Assembly: GCA_905233425.1 (NCBI GenBank)
Contig: CAJOEC010000022.1
Span: forward strand, 1-46,733
DNA: 46,733 nucleotides
From: an uncultured Prevotella sp.
GTDB lineage: Bacteria; Bacteroidota; Bacteroidia; Bacteroidales; Bacteroidaceae
Reading direction: 5' to 3'
Positions within the stretch are counted from its first letter, which is position 1; every line of letters starts with the position of its first letter. The notes below the pieces were generated by a model. The model was not told where the DNA came from. It did no database searches and saw only the letters and a list, made by a program, of their open reading frames with translations. The position numbers and the translations under genes were made by a program. Positions 33,426 through 42,051 of the stretch are shown piece by piece.

Positions 33426-34283
33426 ATGTATTACATCTGGACGGACGAAAGCGATTCATACGGCAAATATTACGCCAACTTCTATGGCGGTATTCTGATA
33501 CGTTCCGAGGATTACGAGGAAGTGCTGCACAGGCTCCAAACAGTTGTGGAGTCCGTGGGGCTGGCTGATGAGGAAATAAAATGGCAGAAGGTGAACGCAT
33601 ATACCGAAGAGCGATACAAGAAAATCATTGATGAACTCTTTGTAATTCTCAAAGAGGGCAAGGCCAAGATGCGCATCTTCTTCCGTCATCGGCGTCATGA
33701 ACCATCAGGCTTATCCAACGAACAACGCAGGAAAGAGTATCAGATGCTCTACTATCAGTTCATCAAGCACGCTTTCGGTCTGGGATACAGCAATCCTTCG
33801 GGAGAGCGCATCCGCCTCCGTCTTTTCCTCGACGATATGCCTTTGAAGAAGTATGACCGCCAAGAGTTCCTGGAAGCCATCTACAACCTGAATACCACTA
33901 TCGGATTTGAGAAAGCCAATATCCGTATTGCCGAAGGCGACGTGGCCGAGGTGAATTCAAAGAAACATCTGCCTCTACAGGTCATGGACTTGGTACTCGG
34001 TTCTATCTGTTTCCGTCTGAACGACAAGCATCTGATAAAGGACATCGACGGGAAGAGAGCCCGACGGACAATCGTCAAAGAGTCGCTCTACAAGTACATC
34101 CGCGCGAAAATCTGCGAATTGCATCCAGGCTTCAACGTCGGTACGAACACGGGCATTACCAAACTCGCTGACCGATGGGAACAGCCCTACCGTCATTGGA
34201 GTTTCGTCCCTAACAATTCCATCGTGAACGAGGATGTTCCCAAGAAGCACAAACAAAAAAACAGCCCCGGACAACCTACATAA
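33426..34283 (+). CDS. DUF3800 protein (RNase H-like fold)
   Basis: 285 aa. Starts MYYIWTDESDSYG with the D-E-S motif of DUF3800, followed by NFYGGILI, IKWQKVN and LQVMDLVLGSI, where a later Asp completes the acidic set of this RNase H-like fold. Members occur in phage, mobile and defence contexts, and the reaction is unknown. No signal peptide. The C-terminus has a family-like GTNTGITKLADRWEQPYRHW and a basic tail. Monocistronic, between two repeat-rich gaps. Confidence 0.8.
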   Translation: MYYIWTDESDSYGKYYANFYGGILIRSEDYEEVLHRLQTVVESVGLADEEIKWQKVNAYTEERYKKIIDELFVILKEGKAKMRIFFRHRRHEPSGLSNEQRRKEYQMLYYQFIKHAFGLGYSNPSGERIRLRLFLDDMPLKKYDRQEFLEAIYNLNTTIGFEKANIRIAEGDVAEVNSKKHLPLQVMDLVLGSICFRLNDKHLIKDIDGKRARRTIVKESLYKYIRAKICELHPGFNVGTNTGITKLADRWEQPYRHWSFVPNNSIVNEDVPKKHKQKNSPGQPT

Positions 34284-34520
34284 GAAAACTACGGTCAACG
34301 TAGCCTTTCGGTTGGCAAGGACTATTTTCTGGGTGCAAAGATAGGAACTTTTTCTGATACTTGCAAACTTTTCGCAATATTTTTTGCGAATAATGATCGT
34401 TTTTGCGATGGCTTTTTTATTTTCCCACAAATACACCCTCGGCGTAGCCGATAAGCGGCGGCCGAGGGTGTGGCTATGAATGATCTGGGGGATTTTACTC
34501 AAACCAGTCGTCGTATGGTT
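34284..34520. other. Spacer with convergent terminator hairpin
   Basis: 237 bp between the DUF3800 stop and the stop of the small minus-strand ORF. Only the hairpin at 34433-34471 is noteworthy. Confidence 0.5.
34433..34471. terminator. Hairpin ACACCCTCGGC/GCCGAGGGTGT
   Basis: 11-bp perfect stem with a 17-nt loop between converging transcripts. T-rich sequence follows on the minus strand after a gap, so it may end the surface-protein operon. Confidence 0.65.
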
Positions 34521-34700
34521 TTATTCATCCTCCCAGTCCTCGTCGTCCCAGCCGCCGTTGTTCTTACGGGCGCCGAACCAGTCGTCGTAGTCGTGGATTT
34601 CGTTTGGCGGGGTGGCGTCGTAGGGACTGCTTATCAATAGATTTGTCTTGTGCTGCAAGAGCACCACCTTCATTTCAGGTTTCTGATATATTCTCTTCAT
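34521..34700 (-). CDS. Small Asp/Trp-rich protein, 59 aa
   Basis: ATG at 34700, TAA at 34521. It begins MKRIYQKPEMKVVLLQHKTN, followed by LLISSP and a tail rich in Asp, Glu and Trp (DYDDWFGARKNN, WDDEDWEDE). This is the pattern of a common Bacteroidales family of very small proteins (MKK-x-Y-x-KP-x-M-x-V-V-x-LQ...LLAGSP...), often next to genes for secreted surface proteins, as here. Function unknown. It lies 153 nt behind the stop of the 1003-aa surface protein. Confidence 0.7.
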   Translation of the reverse strand: MKRIYQKPEMKVVLLQHKTNLLISSPYDATPPNEIHDYDDWFGARKNNGGWDDEDWEDE

Positions 34701-34853
34701 GATGCTATCCTCCTATTTGATTACAATTTTGAACTTCGTTTGAGCTCGCTCACCTTGACTTCGTCTTTGTTTGTCGCGACTCGGCCATCCAAGCAAGCTC
34801 GGCGGCTCTCGCTGCTCCAAACCTTCGGAAATGCGAGCGAGCTCTCATTTCTC
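34701..34853. other. Gap with GCGAGCGAGCTC-type repeats
   Basis: Contains GAGCTCGCTC and its inverted copy GCGAGCGAGCTC about 90 bp apart, around a CGACTCGGCCATCCAAGCAA stretch that has a near copy at 40254-40275. No ORF. Confidence 0.5.
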
Positions 34854-37800
34854 TCACTTAATCGCGACCTTCTTACCATTGTTAATATAGATACCCTTTG
34901 CGCTGGGCTTGCCGTCGAGCCGCACGCCGTCCAGCGTGTACCATCCGTCGAGCATGACCTCGCCCGTTTCCATGTCAATCTCGCCGATGGCATTGAGGTC
35001 GCCGCTGGCCGAGACGAGTTTCACGGTGATGCGCTGCGGCACGTCCTCGTCAGCCGCTGCGCCGCGAGTCAGGGCACGGGCATTGTCGGGCTCGTAGCCC
35101 GTCCACATCAGGTAGCACGACGTGGGGCGGATCTTCGCGCCGACCTTCGCCCTCACGAATTCGCCAGCCTCGACGGTAGTTGGTCCGTATACTCCTTGCA
35201 CCTCCTTGCTCGCTCCTGCGAAGCCATACACCTTGCCGACTTCGTCGAAGTGCTCGGTTTCGCTCCAGTAGCGCGGCTGGTAGGTGCCGATGAAGTCCCA
35301 TTTGTTCCAGGCAAAATCCGCGGTGCCGTTATACTCAACCACCTTCGTGCCGCCTTCGTTGCCCTCGGTGAAGATGTTGACACCGTCGCCACCATTATCG
35401 ATGTACCAATACTGCGGTTCCTCGTCAGGTACGTAGAGGTACGGCGTGTTGGCCTTCATCGTGGTCGTTTCGGGATTGTCAGGCTCTCCCATCTCAGCCG
35501 TCCACTTGCTCGTTAGCGGGTCCAGATGGATGCCCTTGAACTCATAGAAATGACCAGTCAGACCGTCGCTGGAGCCACTCTTCTTGAAGGTGCTCTTCGT
35601 GAAGTTGAACGGCAGCATCACCGTCACGGGCTTTCCATTGGTGAACGTGCGTTTGTAGCGCAGTAAGGGCACCCACAGTTGCGTCGTGATGTCGGGGATG
35701 CCGAGGGGCTTGTCGTCGTACTCAAGGTTGTAACTCTTTCCCCCGCCGTAGTCGTACGTCTCCACCAGGTCGCCGTATGTCGGCGTGTAGTACTTGCCGT
35801 TGAAGACCATGAGGCGTCCGTAGGTCTGCATGAAGCTGTGGTCGGTCGGGTCGCCGAGGTGGGCGAAGTTAGTGGGGGCAGTGGCCGATTCCACGGCGGG
35901 CGAGCCTTGCTTCAAGCCGCGCGTTCCGACGTAGAAACAGTTTTTCAGCGTGCCCTCGCCATAGTCGTTACTACGGTGGAGGAACGTGCTGTTCTTATCG
36001 TTCTCATTTCCCCACCATAGTTCGCACTTACCGTTGTTGTTGTCGTACTGGCCGTGCAGGAAGAGACAGTCTTCCAGTATGGCATATCCGTACTGCGAAA
36101 AGCCGCCGACGAAACCGCCGCAGCCGTAGGTCTGGTTCCAGGTGTTCGAGTTGTAGATGAGTCCGTCGAACACACAGCCCGTGATGTAGCATTGGTTGTA
36201 ATGCGAACTCAGTAAGCCCACGAAGCCGCCGTTGTTGGCAATGCCGCTGACGGTGCTGCTGATTTGGGTGCTCACGCGGCAGTTCTCGATGGTGAGATTG
36301 CCGCTGGCAGAGCCTACCAGACCGCCCATGTAGTGCCAAATACCGCCATCAATCTGTCCCGTTGCGTGCAGGTTACGGATGGTAGCGCCGTTAGTGATGT
36401 GGAATGGGGCGCAATTTGCCTTATTGGCGTTGTAATTGAACGTCAGCGTCTTGCCGTCGCCGTCGAATGTGCCCTTGAACGGATGGTCAGTGCTGCCCGC
36501 CATCGTCGTCACGCTGATGTCGTCGCCCAGCATCACGGTCTTGCCACTGAAACCGTTCAAGTCGCCATCCACTTCCAAGCGCTGACAGAAGTAGTTCCAG
36601 CCATCGGCAGTCTTGATGGTGTAGGTATCGCCGCTTTGTGTAAAGTCATTTTCATTCATCGGATACGTGAACGTAGCGCTGAGGTTCACATCCTCGGCGG
36701 GCATGTTGAACGTGTAGGTGTTGCCGCTTTGGGTGTAAGCGATGTTATTGCCCGATGTCGCGCCAGTCAGAGTCAATCCTTCAAGTATCTCGTCCATCTG
36801 CTGCGTATAGGTGATGGTTATCGCTTCGCCCTCCAAAGCCGAACTCTTGCTTAGGCTGAACTGCGAGTAGTTGTTGTTGATGTTGAATCCGGCCAAGATG
36901 CTGAAATTCGTGGTCAGCACGTATGGATGTTCGTTGTCGCTGTTGATGATAACGGTAACAGTGACGGTATAGTCGCCTATTTCGGATGGAGCCGTTCCAC
37001 TACTTACTGACGTAGCATTGTTAGTATAATTAAAAGTAGTGTTAATGTCGGTAATGCCCGTCTCTTCCGAGAAGTCCGTCAAGTTAAGTGAGGCACTGTG
37101 CTTTAGCCCGTTGTATGAGGCATCATTGGCTGTGAGCGTCAGTGTGGACTTGCGACTTGTGCCGAGGTTGCAATTGTGGTACTGGCTGGTCTGAGTGCAC
37201 GTAGCAGTCAGCGTATTTCCGCTTGCGCTGAACGTAAACGTGTGTCCTGGGTCAGAAGTGTCCTCCACCTCAACATCATAGGTAATGACGATGGTACCGT
37301 TCTTAAACACGAAACCTCCTGAAGGATCTTGAACTTCACTGGAAAACATTATTTTCAATGGATTCGATTTGCTGACGGTCACACTGCCCTCAAAAGTTGC
37401 TGAATTTGAATAATTAGACGTGCCGTTTGAAGGAAAATCGTAGTCGTTGGTGGTTCCTTGCAGATGCAGCAAAGTTGAAGTATTGTTCTTATTAAGACCA
37501 ATGTACATTTGCATACCACTACTGCGGAAATTGAAATTAGTGAGTTCCACACTCTTCACAGTTCCTTCTAAATTTAGAAACTCAATGACTCCATTGCACG
37601 TAATCACATTGGTTCGAAAGCTTGTTGTCTTAGAATTGGAGTTCAATGAGATTTTATTGTTATCTGGGTCATTGTTCGACCAATGAAGCGTCTTTCCACT
37701 GCTTACCAACGTCCAGTCGTCTTGCATTGACGTATTACCAGACGCACCGCCGTCCATGTAGAACGTCACGGTCTTCGTTTCCGTTGCTGCCCACGCCGTC

Positions 37801-37865
37801 TGCGCCGCCACGAGCCAGAGGGCGAGGGTGAGGATGAGATTGAATGTTCGTTTTGTTCGTTTCAT
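34854..37865 (-). CDS. Large secreted surface protein with GLUG-like motifs and C-terminal sorting-like tail
   Basis: 1003 aa. A signal peptide (MKRTKRTFNLILTLALWLVAAQTAWA) leads a region rich in Thr/Ser/Asn beta strands, with Ig-like or bacterial-repeat-like segments (NLSATFTYP). Residues about 470-560 hold GLUG-type units (GGLVGSASGNLTIENCRVS, GGFVGLLSSHYNQCYITGC). A C-terminal beta domain ends with GWYTLDGVRLDGKPSAKGIYINNGKKVAIK, the form of the short C-terminal tail seen in many Prevotella/Bacteroides secreted proteins and probably recognised for export or anchoring. Same tail type as the 1117-aa protein at 43275-46628. Probably an adhesin or glycan-binding surface protein; ligand unknown. 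Confidence 0.8.
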   Translation of the reverse strand: MKRTKRTFNLILTLALWLVAAQTAWAATETKTVTFYMDGGASGNTSMQDDWTLVSSGKTLHWSNNDPDNNKISLNSNSKTTSFRTNVITCNGVIEFLNLEGTVKSVELTNFNFRSSGMQMYIGLNKNNTSTLLHLQGTTNDYDFPSNGTSNYSNSATFEGSVTVSKSNPLKIMFSSEVQDPSGGFVFKNGTIVITYDVEVEDTSDPGHTFTFSASGNTLTATCTQTSQYHNCNLGTSRKSTLTLTANDASYNGLKHSASLNLTDFSEETGITDINTTFNYTNNATSVSSGTAPSEIGDYTVTVTVIINSDNEHPYVLTTNFSILAGFNINNNYSQFSLSKSSALEGEAITITYTQQMDEILEGLTLTGATSGNNIAYTQSGNTYTFNMPAEDVNLSATFTYPMNENDFTQSGDTYTIKTADGWNYFCQRLEVDGDLNGFSGKTVMLGDDISVTTMAGSTDHPFKGTFDGDGKTLTFNYNANKANCAPFHITNGATIRNLHATGQIDGGIWHYMGGLVGSASGNLTIENCRVSTQISSTVSGIANNGGFVGLLSSHYNQCYITGCVFDGLIYNSNTWNQTYGCGGFVGGFSQYGYAILEDCLFLHGQYDNNNGKCELWWGNENDKNSTFLHRSNDYGEGTLKNCFYVGTRGLKQGSPAVESATAPTNFAHLGDPTDHSFMQTYGRLMVFNGKYYTPTYGDLVETYDYGGGKSYNLEYDDKPLGIPDITTQLWVPLLRYKRTFTNGKPVTVMLPFNFTKSTFKKSGSSDGLTGHFYEFKGIHLDPLTSKWTAEMGEPDNPETTTMKANTPYLYVPDEEPQYWYIDNGGDGVNIFTEGNEGGTKVVEYNGTADFAWNKWDFIGTYQPRYWSETEHFDEVGKVYGFAGASKEVQGVYGPTTVEAGEFVRAKVGAKIRPTSCYLMWTGYEPDNARALTRGAAADEDVPQRITVKLVSASGDLNAIGEIDMETGEVMLDGWYTLDGVRLDGKPSAKGIYINNGKKVAIK

Positions 37866-37959
37866 AATTCTCTTTTTTAATTGTTCTTTATTAGGGTTTA
37901 TTATCTGTTATTACTTTCGTCTCTACATCCTGTGGGGAAAGCACTAACTTATAGGCATA
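37866..37959. other. Gap between the 6S-like RNA and the surface-protein gene
   Basis: About 95 bp, AT-rich, without a clear promoter box or hairpin; the surface-protein gene could be read through from the 6S promoter. Confidence 0.4.
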
Positions 37960-38145
37960 AAGAAAGCGCAGGCCCCGTCCCATATTCTCCGACAGGCCCG
38001 CGACGGCCCCAAATGTACTATGGTTTGAAGTCTGCGCTGTTGCGCGCAGCTCCAATGTACATTTGGCTTGCTCGTAAAATCTCGTTAGAGGTCGCGGTTC
38101 GTCGGAGAAATTGAGCAATAAAATGTGGTGTCTCTTACGAAACAC
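37960..38145 (-). ncRNA. ssrS: 6S-like RNA (Bacteroidales-1 type)
   Basis: Minus strand. A long rod: GTCGGAG (38101-38107) pairs with CTCCGAC (37987-37993), GTCGCGG (38091-38097) with CCGCGAC (37998-38004), GTACATTT (38057-38064) with AAATGTAC (38011-38018), and a GC hairpin closes the tip (38032-38037 with 38044-38049). Between the outer and inner stems is a large one-sided bulge (about 26 nt on the 5' arm), the hallmark of 6S RNA, which mimics an open promoter and binds RNA polymerase. A -7 box TACCTTTG lies just upstream at 38151. Exact ends are estimated. An ORF across this strand is a by-product of the stems. Confidence 0.72.
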
Positions 38146-38150
38146 GCCTG

Positions 38151-38158
38151 CAAAGGTA
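38151..38158 (-). promoter_or_regulatory. -7 box (TACCTTTG) of the 6S-like RNA
   Basis: Matches TAnnTTTG on the minus strand, about 7 nt before the expected RNA start. The segment upstream is the same as in front of the PIN modules at 39102 and 40344. Confidence 0.6.
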
Positions 38159-38284
38159 CGAACTTTCCATGAAAAATGGTCACGGAAGATGCTTTTTTTA
38201 GTCATTTTTACCTATTTAATAATATAATTCTGCATGAGAGGCGCCGAACAGGGTGCCTTCTTGCGCGCAAAATTACACATAAAG

Positions 38285-38326
38285 TCACGAAAAAGAAATC
38301 GGCAAAGCCAGTAAATGGCTGCCGAG
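38285..38326 (-). terminator. Terminator of PIN module 1
   Basis: Minus strand: stem TCGGCAGCC/GGCTTTGCCGA with a 7-nt loop, then TTTCTTTTT. Confidence 0.7.
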
Positions 38327-38441
38327 CATGAAAGTCTCAACTTAGGTTGAGAGTTTTTGTCCTTTGGGGTTATTCTTGGCCGTCGAACGTGATGTCGCGG
38401 CGTATCTCGTCTCGGTTAATGTCGGTCGGTTGGTTAGTGTA

Positions 38442-38885
38442 TTACTGCGGAATCTTCCTTATCTTCTCAGGGCGTAGCACAGCGATGCCTGGAAGAAAGC
38501 GGTAGTCCTTATAGTTGTTGGTCACGACGATGTAGCACCTCTGCTTCTTGGCCAGCACGAACTGCACATTGTCCTCGATGTCGGCACCCGTCTCAACGAG
38601 AGCGGCATCGATGTCGCGGGCCGTGAAGTCGATGATGTTGAAGCGGTGCTGAAGCTCGCGCACCACACTGGTAATTTCCTCATTCGATTTCTTTTTCTGA
38701 TAGACGGAAATCAACTGAGCCACGCTGAGCGTCGAGATATAGAGCTTCTTGCCCGTCAGCGCGAACAGGTAGTGCAGACAGTCGGCATCCTTCTGGTAGC
38801 GAGCGTCGCCGCTGTAGCCTCCCACGAGGACGTTGGTGTCCACGAATACGTGGTTGGGATTGAATTTGAATGCTTGCTTCGTCAT
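38442..38885 (-). CDS. PIN-domain protein, putative VapC-like toxin 1
   Basis: 147 aa, single PIN domain. FVDTNVLVGGY holds the first acidic residue (DTN), E/D residues follow in the middle (TGADIEDNVQF), and VTNNYKDYRFLPGIAVLRPEKI is the typical PIN end. PIN domains are Mg-dependent ribonucleases, and in VapBC pairs they cut tRNA or rRNA. A 59-aa ORF that could be its antitoxin ends 3 nt before the start. The other PIN gene at 39371 is a close paralogue with the same flanks. Confidence 0.82.
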   Translation of the reverse strand: MTKQAFKFNPNHVFVDTNVLVGGYSGDARYQKDADCLHYLFALTGKKLYISTLSVAQLISVYQKKKSNEEITSVVRELQHRFNIIDFTARDIDAALVETGADIEDNVQFVLAKKQRCYIVVTNNYKDYRFLPGIAVLRPEKIRKIPQ

Positions 38886-38888
38886 CGT

Positions 38889-39068
38889 TCAGAATGCAAG
38901 GTTGGGGAACTGGGCCTTCTCCTGTTCCGTGAGTTCGTCTAACTTACCAGCCATCCAGACGCCGAGCAGGAAATCCACGAGTTCCTTACGCTTGAGTCCG
39001 TTCTTCCGTAGAAGAATTTCGAGCACGCCGCGGCGCTCCTTCTCCACTTGTTTCTGTTTCTCGCTCAT
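38889..39068 (-). CDS. Putative antitoxin of PIN module 1, 59 aa
   Basis: ATG at 39068, TGA at 38889. Begins MSEKQKQVEKERRGVLEILL, followed by RKNGLKRKELVDFLLGVWMAG, and ends EKAQFPNLAF. The first half is a charged helix, the second half is shared with the 40-aa ORF before the second PIN gene. It is not a VapB type I can name. Position (3-nt gap, same promoter) suggests that it is the partner of the PIN protein. Confidence 0.6.
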   Translation of the reverse strand: MSEKQKQVEKERRGVLEILLRKNGLKRKELVDFLLGVWMAGKLDELTEQEKAQFPNLAF

Positions 39069-39101
39069 ATCAAATATGTATTAAGAATGTTATAACGGGT
39101 G

Positions 39102-39300
39102 CAAAGGTACGAAGTTTCCATGAAAACTGCTCACGGAAGATGCTTTTTTTAGTCATTTTTACCTATTCAGTATAATAATTCTGCATGAGAGACCCCAAAT
39201 AGAGTGCCTTCTTGCGTGCGAAGTTACAAAACAAAACACAAAAAAGCCCTCGGCGAAGCCCAAAAAGTGGGTGCCGAGGGTGAAAATATGAAACAAACAA
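39102..39300 (-). repeat. Promoter/terminator segment, copy 2
   Basis: Similar to 38151-38345 along its length. Contains the -7 box TACCTTTG at 39102-39109 for PIN module 1 and the terminator of PIN module 2 at 39240-39281. Confidence 0.8.
39240..39281 (-). terminator. Terminator of PIN module 2
   Basis: Minus strand: CCCTCGGC/GCCGAGGG stem (39273-39280 with 39247-39254), extended inside by CCCAC/GGG pairs, then TTTTTT. Confidence 0.8.
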
Positions 39301-39370
39301 TGATATCACCTCCGTCTTTCTCATCCCTGAAATCCCGTTTCGTTTAATGTCGTTCGGTTGGTTGGTGGAA

Positions 39371-39865
39371 CTACTGCGGAATAATTCTTGCTTCCTCAGG
39401 CCTAACGACACGAATGTTGAAGAAGTGCCGGTAGTCCTTGTAGTTGTTTGTGATGATGATGCTGCATTTCTGTTTCATGGCCAGCACATACTGCACAGAC
39501 GATTGGTGCTCACCATCGTCTTCCTCAATGTCTGCATCTGTCTCTTCGAGTGCGGCATCGATGTCACGGTTGGTGAAATTGATGACCACGAAGCGGTGCT
39601 GCAATTCGCGGACGATGCGTGTAATCTCGTCGTTCTTCTTCTTCTTCTGGAACATGGATATAAGCTGCGCCACACTGAGCGTCGAGATGAAAAGCCTCTT
39701 ACCCTTCAACGAGTAAAGGTAGCGAAGACATTCCTTGTCCTTCTGAAAATGGGTGTCGCCACTGTAGCCACCCACGAGGACGTTGGTGTCCACGAATACA
39801 TGGTTCTCCGACACACCGAGCTGGGCGGCTGTGTAGGGGCCAATGAGTTTTCCTTTCTTCGTCAT
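39371..39865 (-). CDS. PIN-domain protein, putative VapC-like toxin 2
   Basis: 164 aa. Same layout as the protein at 38442: HVFVDTNVLVGGYSGD, STLSVAQLISMFQKKKKNDEIT, NFTNRDIDAALEETDADIEEDDGE and ITNNYKDYRHFFNIRVVRPEE. It differs by a longer N-terminus (MTKKGKLIGPYTAAQLGVSE) and an acidic insert (EEDDGEHQSS) near the active site. Two small ORFs stand before it (39872-39994 and 39954-40316). Confidence 0.82.
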   Translation of the reverse strand: MTKKGKLIGPYTAAQLGVSENHVFVDTNVLVGGYSGDTHFQKDKECLRYLYSLKGKRLFISTLSVAQLISMFQKKKKNDEITRIVRELQHRFVVINFTNRDIDAALEETDADIEEDDGEHQSSVQYVLAMKQKCSIIITNNYKDYRHFFNIRVVRPEEARIIPQ

Positions 39866-39871
39866 CGCCGT

Positions 39872-39994
39872 TCAGAATACCAGATGTGGGAACTGTTTCT
39901 TCTCCTCATCAGTCAGTATGTGCGCCCAGCTGGCGGCCCAGATGCCCACGAGGTTATCTACGAGTTGCTTGCGTGTCAGTCCGTTCTTCTTCAT
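39872..39994 (-). CDS. Putative antitoxin of PIN module 2, 40 aa
   Basis: ATG at 39994, TGA at 39872. Begins MKKNGLTRKQLVDNLVGIWA and ends EEKKQFPHLVF; it matches the C-terminal half of the 59-aa ORF in module 1. The N-terminal half is missing because the upstream ORF overlaps in another frame by 41 nt. It could be coupled to that ORF or be a shortened antitoxin. Confidence 0.5.
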   Translation of the reverse strand: MKKNGLTRKQLVDNLVGIWAASWAHILTDEEKKQFPHLVF

Positions 39995-40316
39995 TCTTAA
40001 AGAACTTGTCGTACAGTTCCTTGGGCATTTCCTCAATGCTGCAAACCTTGATTTCGGGCTTGGGGAATGTGTCGCCAGCCTGCTTCCTTGCGCGGCTGAT
40101 AGCGCGTGCCATCTGGTGAACCCTCTGTATCTTCATAGTACGTGCAATCCCCTCGGCGGTGATTGGCTTATGCGCGAGGCTCTCAGCATGTGCAAAGTCG
40201 AAGTCGCTGATGTTCCAGTCCTTGAAAGCTTTGACTTTGTCGAAGTCCGTCACGACTCGGTCCTTCAAGCAAGCTTGATGGCTCTCAGTGTTCTGTCCTT
40301 TCTTTGTCTGTGTCAT
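39954..40316 (-). CDS. Small basic protein before PIN module 2, 120 aa, unknown
   Basis: I start it at MTQTKKGQN (40316); the frame is open 10 codons further to 40346, but that would overlap the -7 box at 40344. It contains DFDKVKAFKDWNISDFDFAHAESLAHKPITAEGIARTMKIQRVHQMARAISRARK and ends in an acidic/basic tail. It may be an extra regulator of the PIN module; I do not recognise the family. It overlaps the 40-aa ORF. Confidence 0.5.
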   Translation of the reverse strand: MTQTKKGQNTESHQACLKDRVVTDFDKVKAFKDWNISDFDFAHAESLAHKPITAEGIARTMKIQRVHQMARAISRARKQAGDTFPKPEIKVCSIEEMPKELYDKFFKNEEERTDTQATRR

Positions 40317-40343
40317 GATGCATCGATGTTTGGAAATCCGCAG

Positions 40344-40351
40344 CAAAGGTA
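40344..40351 (-). promoter_or_regulatory. -7 box (TACCTTTG) of PIN module 2
   Basis: Third copy of the box with the same context (GGAAAGTTMGTACCTTTGC on the minus strand). Confidence 0.55.
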
Positions 40352-40427
40352 CTAACTTTCCATGAAAATCGTTTACGGAAGATAATTATATTAGTCATTT
40401 TTTCTGTTTTTGGTAGTTTTCGCCTCG

Positions 40428-41877
<1,450 letters not shown>

Positions 41878-41924
41878 AATGTGTTGTTTGTTATAATTAA
41901 TAATGTTGAATGTCTCACAGTGGG

Positions 41925-41954
41925 CAAAATTACAAAAAAGATTGCAAATAGCAA
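41925..41954 (-). promoter_or_regulatory. Promoter of the DJ-1/ispD operon
   Basis: Minus strand: TTG (41952-41954), 19-nt spacer, TAATTTTG (41925-41932). Confidence 0.75.
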
Positions 41955-42016
41955 CACTTTTTTCCAAAAAAACGATTCTTTTGCCTTTTTTCTATGCGTA
42001 ATTCCCGAAAAACCAC

Positions 42017-42024
42017 TAACTTTG
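42017..42024 (+). promoter_or_regulatory. -7 box (TAACTTTG) of the hydroxyacid dehydrogenase gene
   Basis: Exact TAnnTTTG match 27 nt before the ATG; ATG instead of TTG stands at the -33 place. Confidence 0.6.
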
Positions 42025-42051
42025 CAGCAAAAAGGAATAAGTAATACGATT

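Larger units (their letters stand above)
38151..38345 (-). repeat. Promoter/terminator segment, copy 1
   Basis: About 170-190 bp are clearly similar to 39102-39300, including GAAGATGCTTTTTTTAGTC, TTCTGCATGAGAG and GTGCCTTCTTGCG. Only the first 60 bp recur at 40344-40405. The segment carries the -7 box for the transcript on the left and the terminator of the gene on the right. Confidence 0.8.

Noticed and set aside
37891..38205. A 104-aa minus-strand ORF
   Set aside because: It coincides with the nested stems of the 6S-like RNA and its promoter, and has no protein-like pattern.
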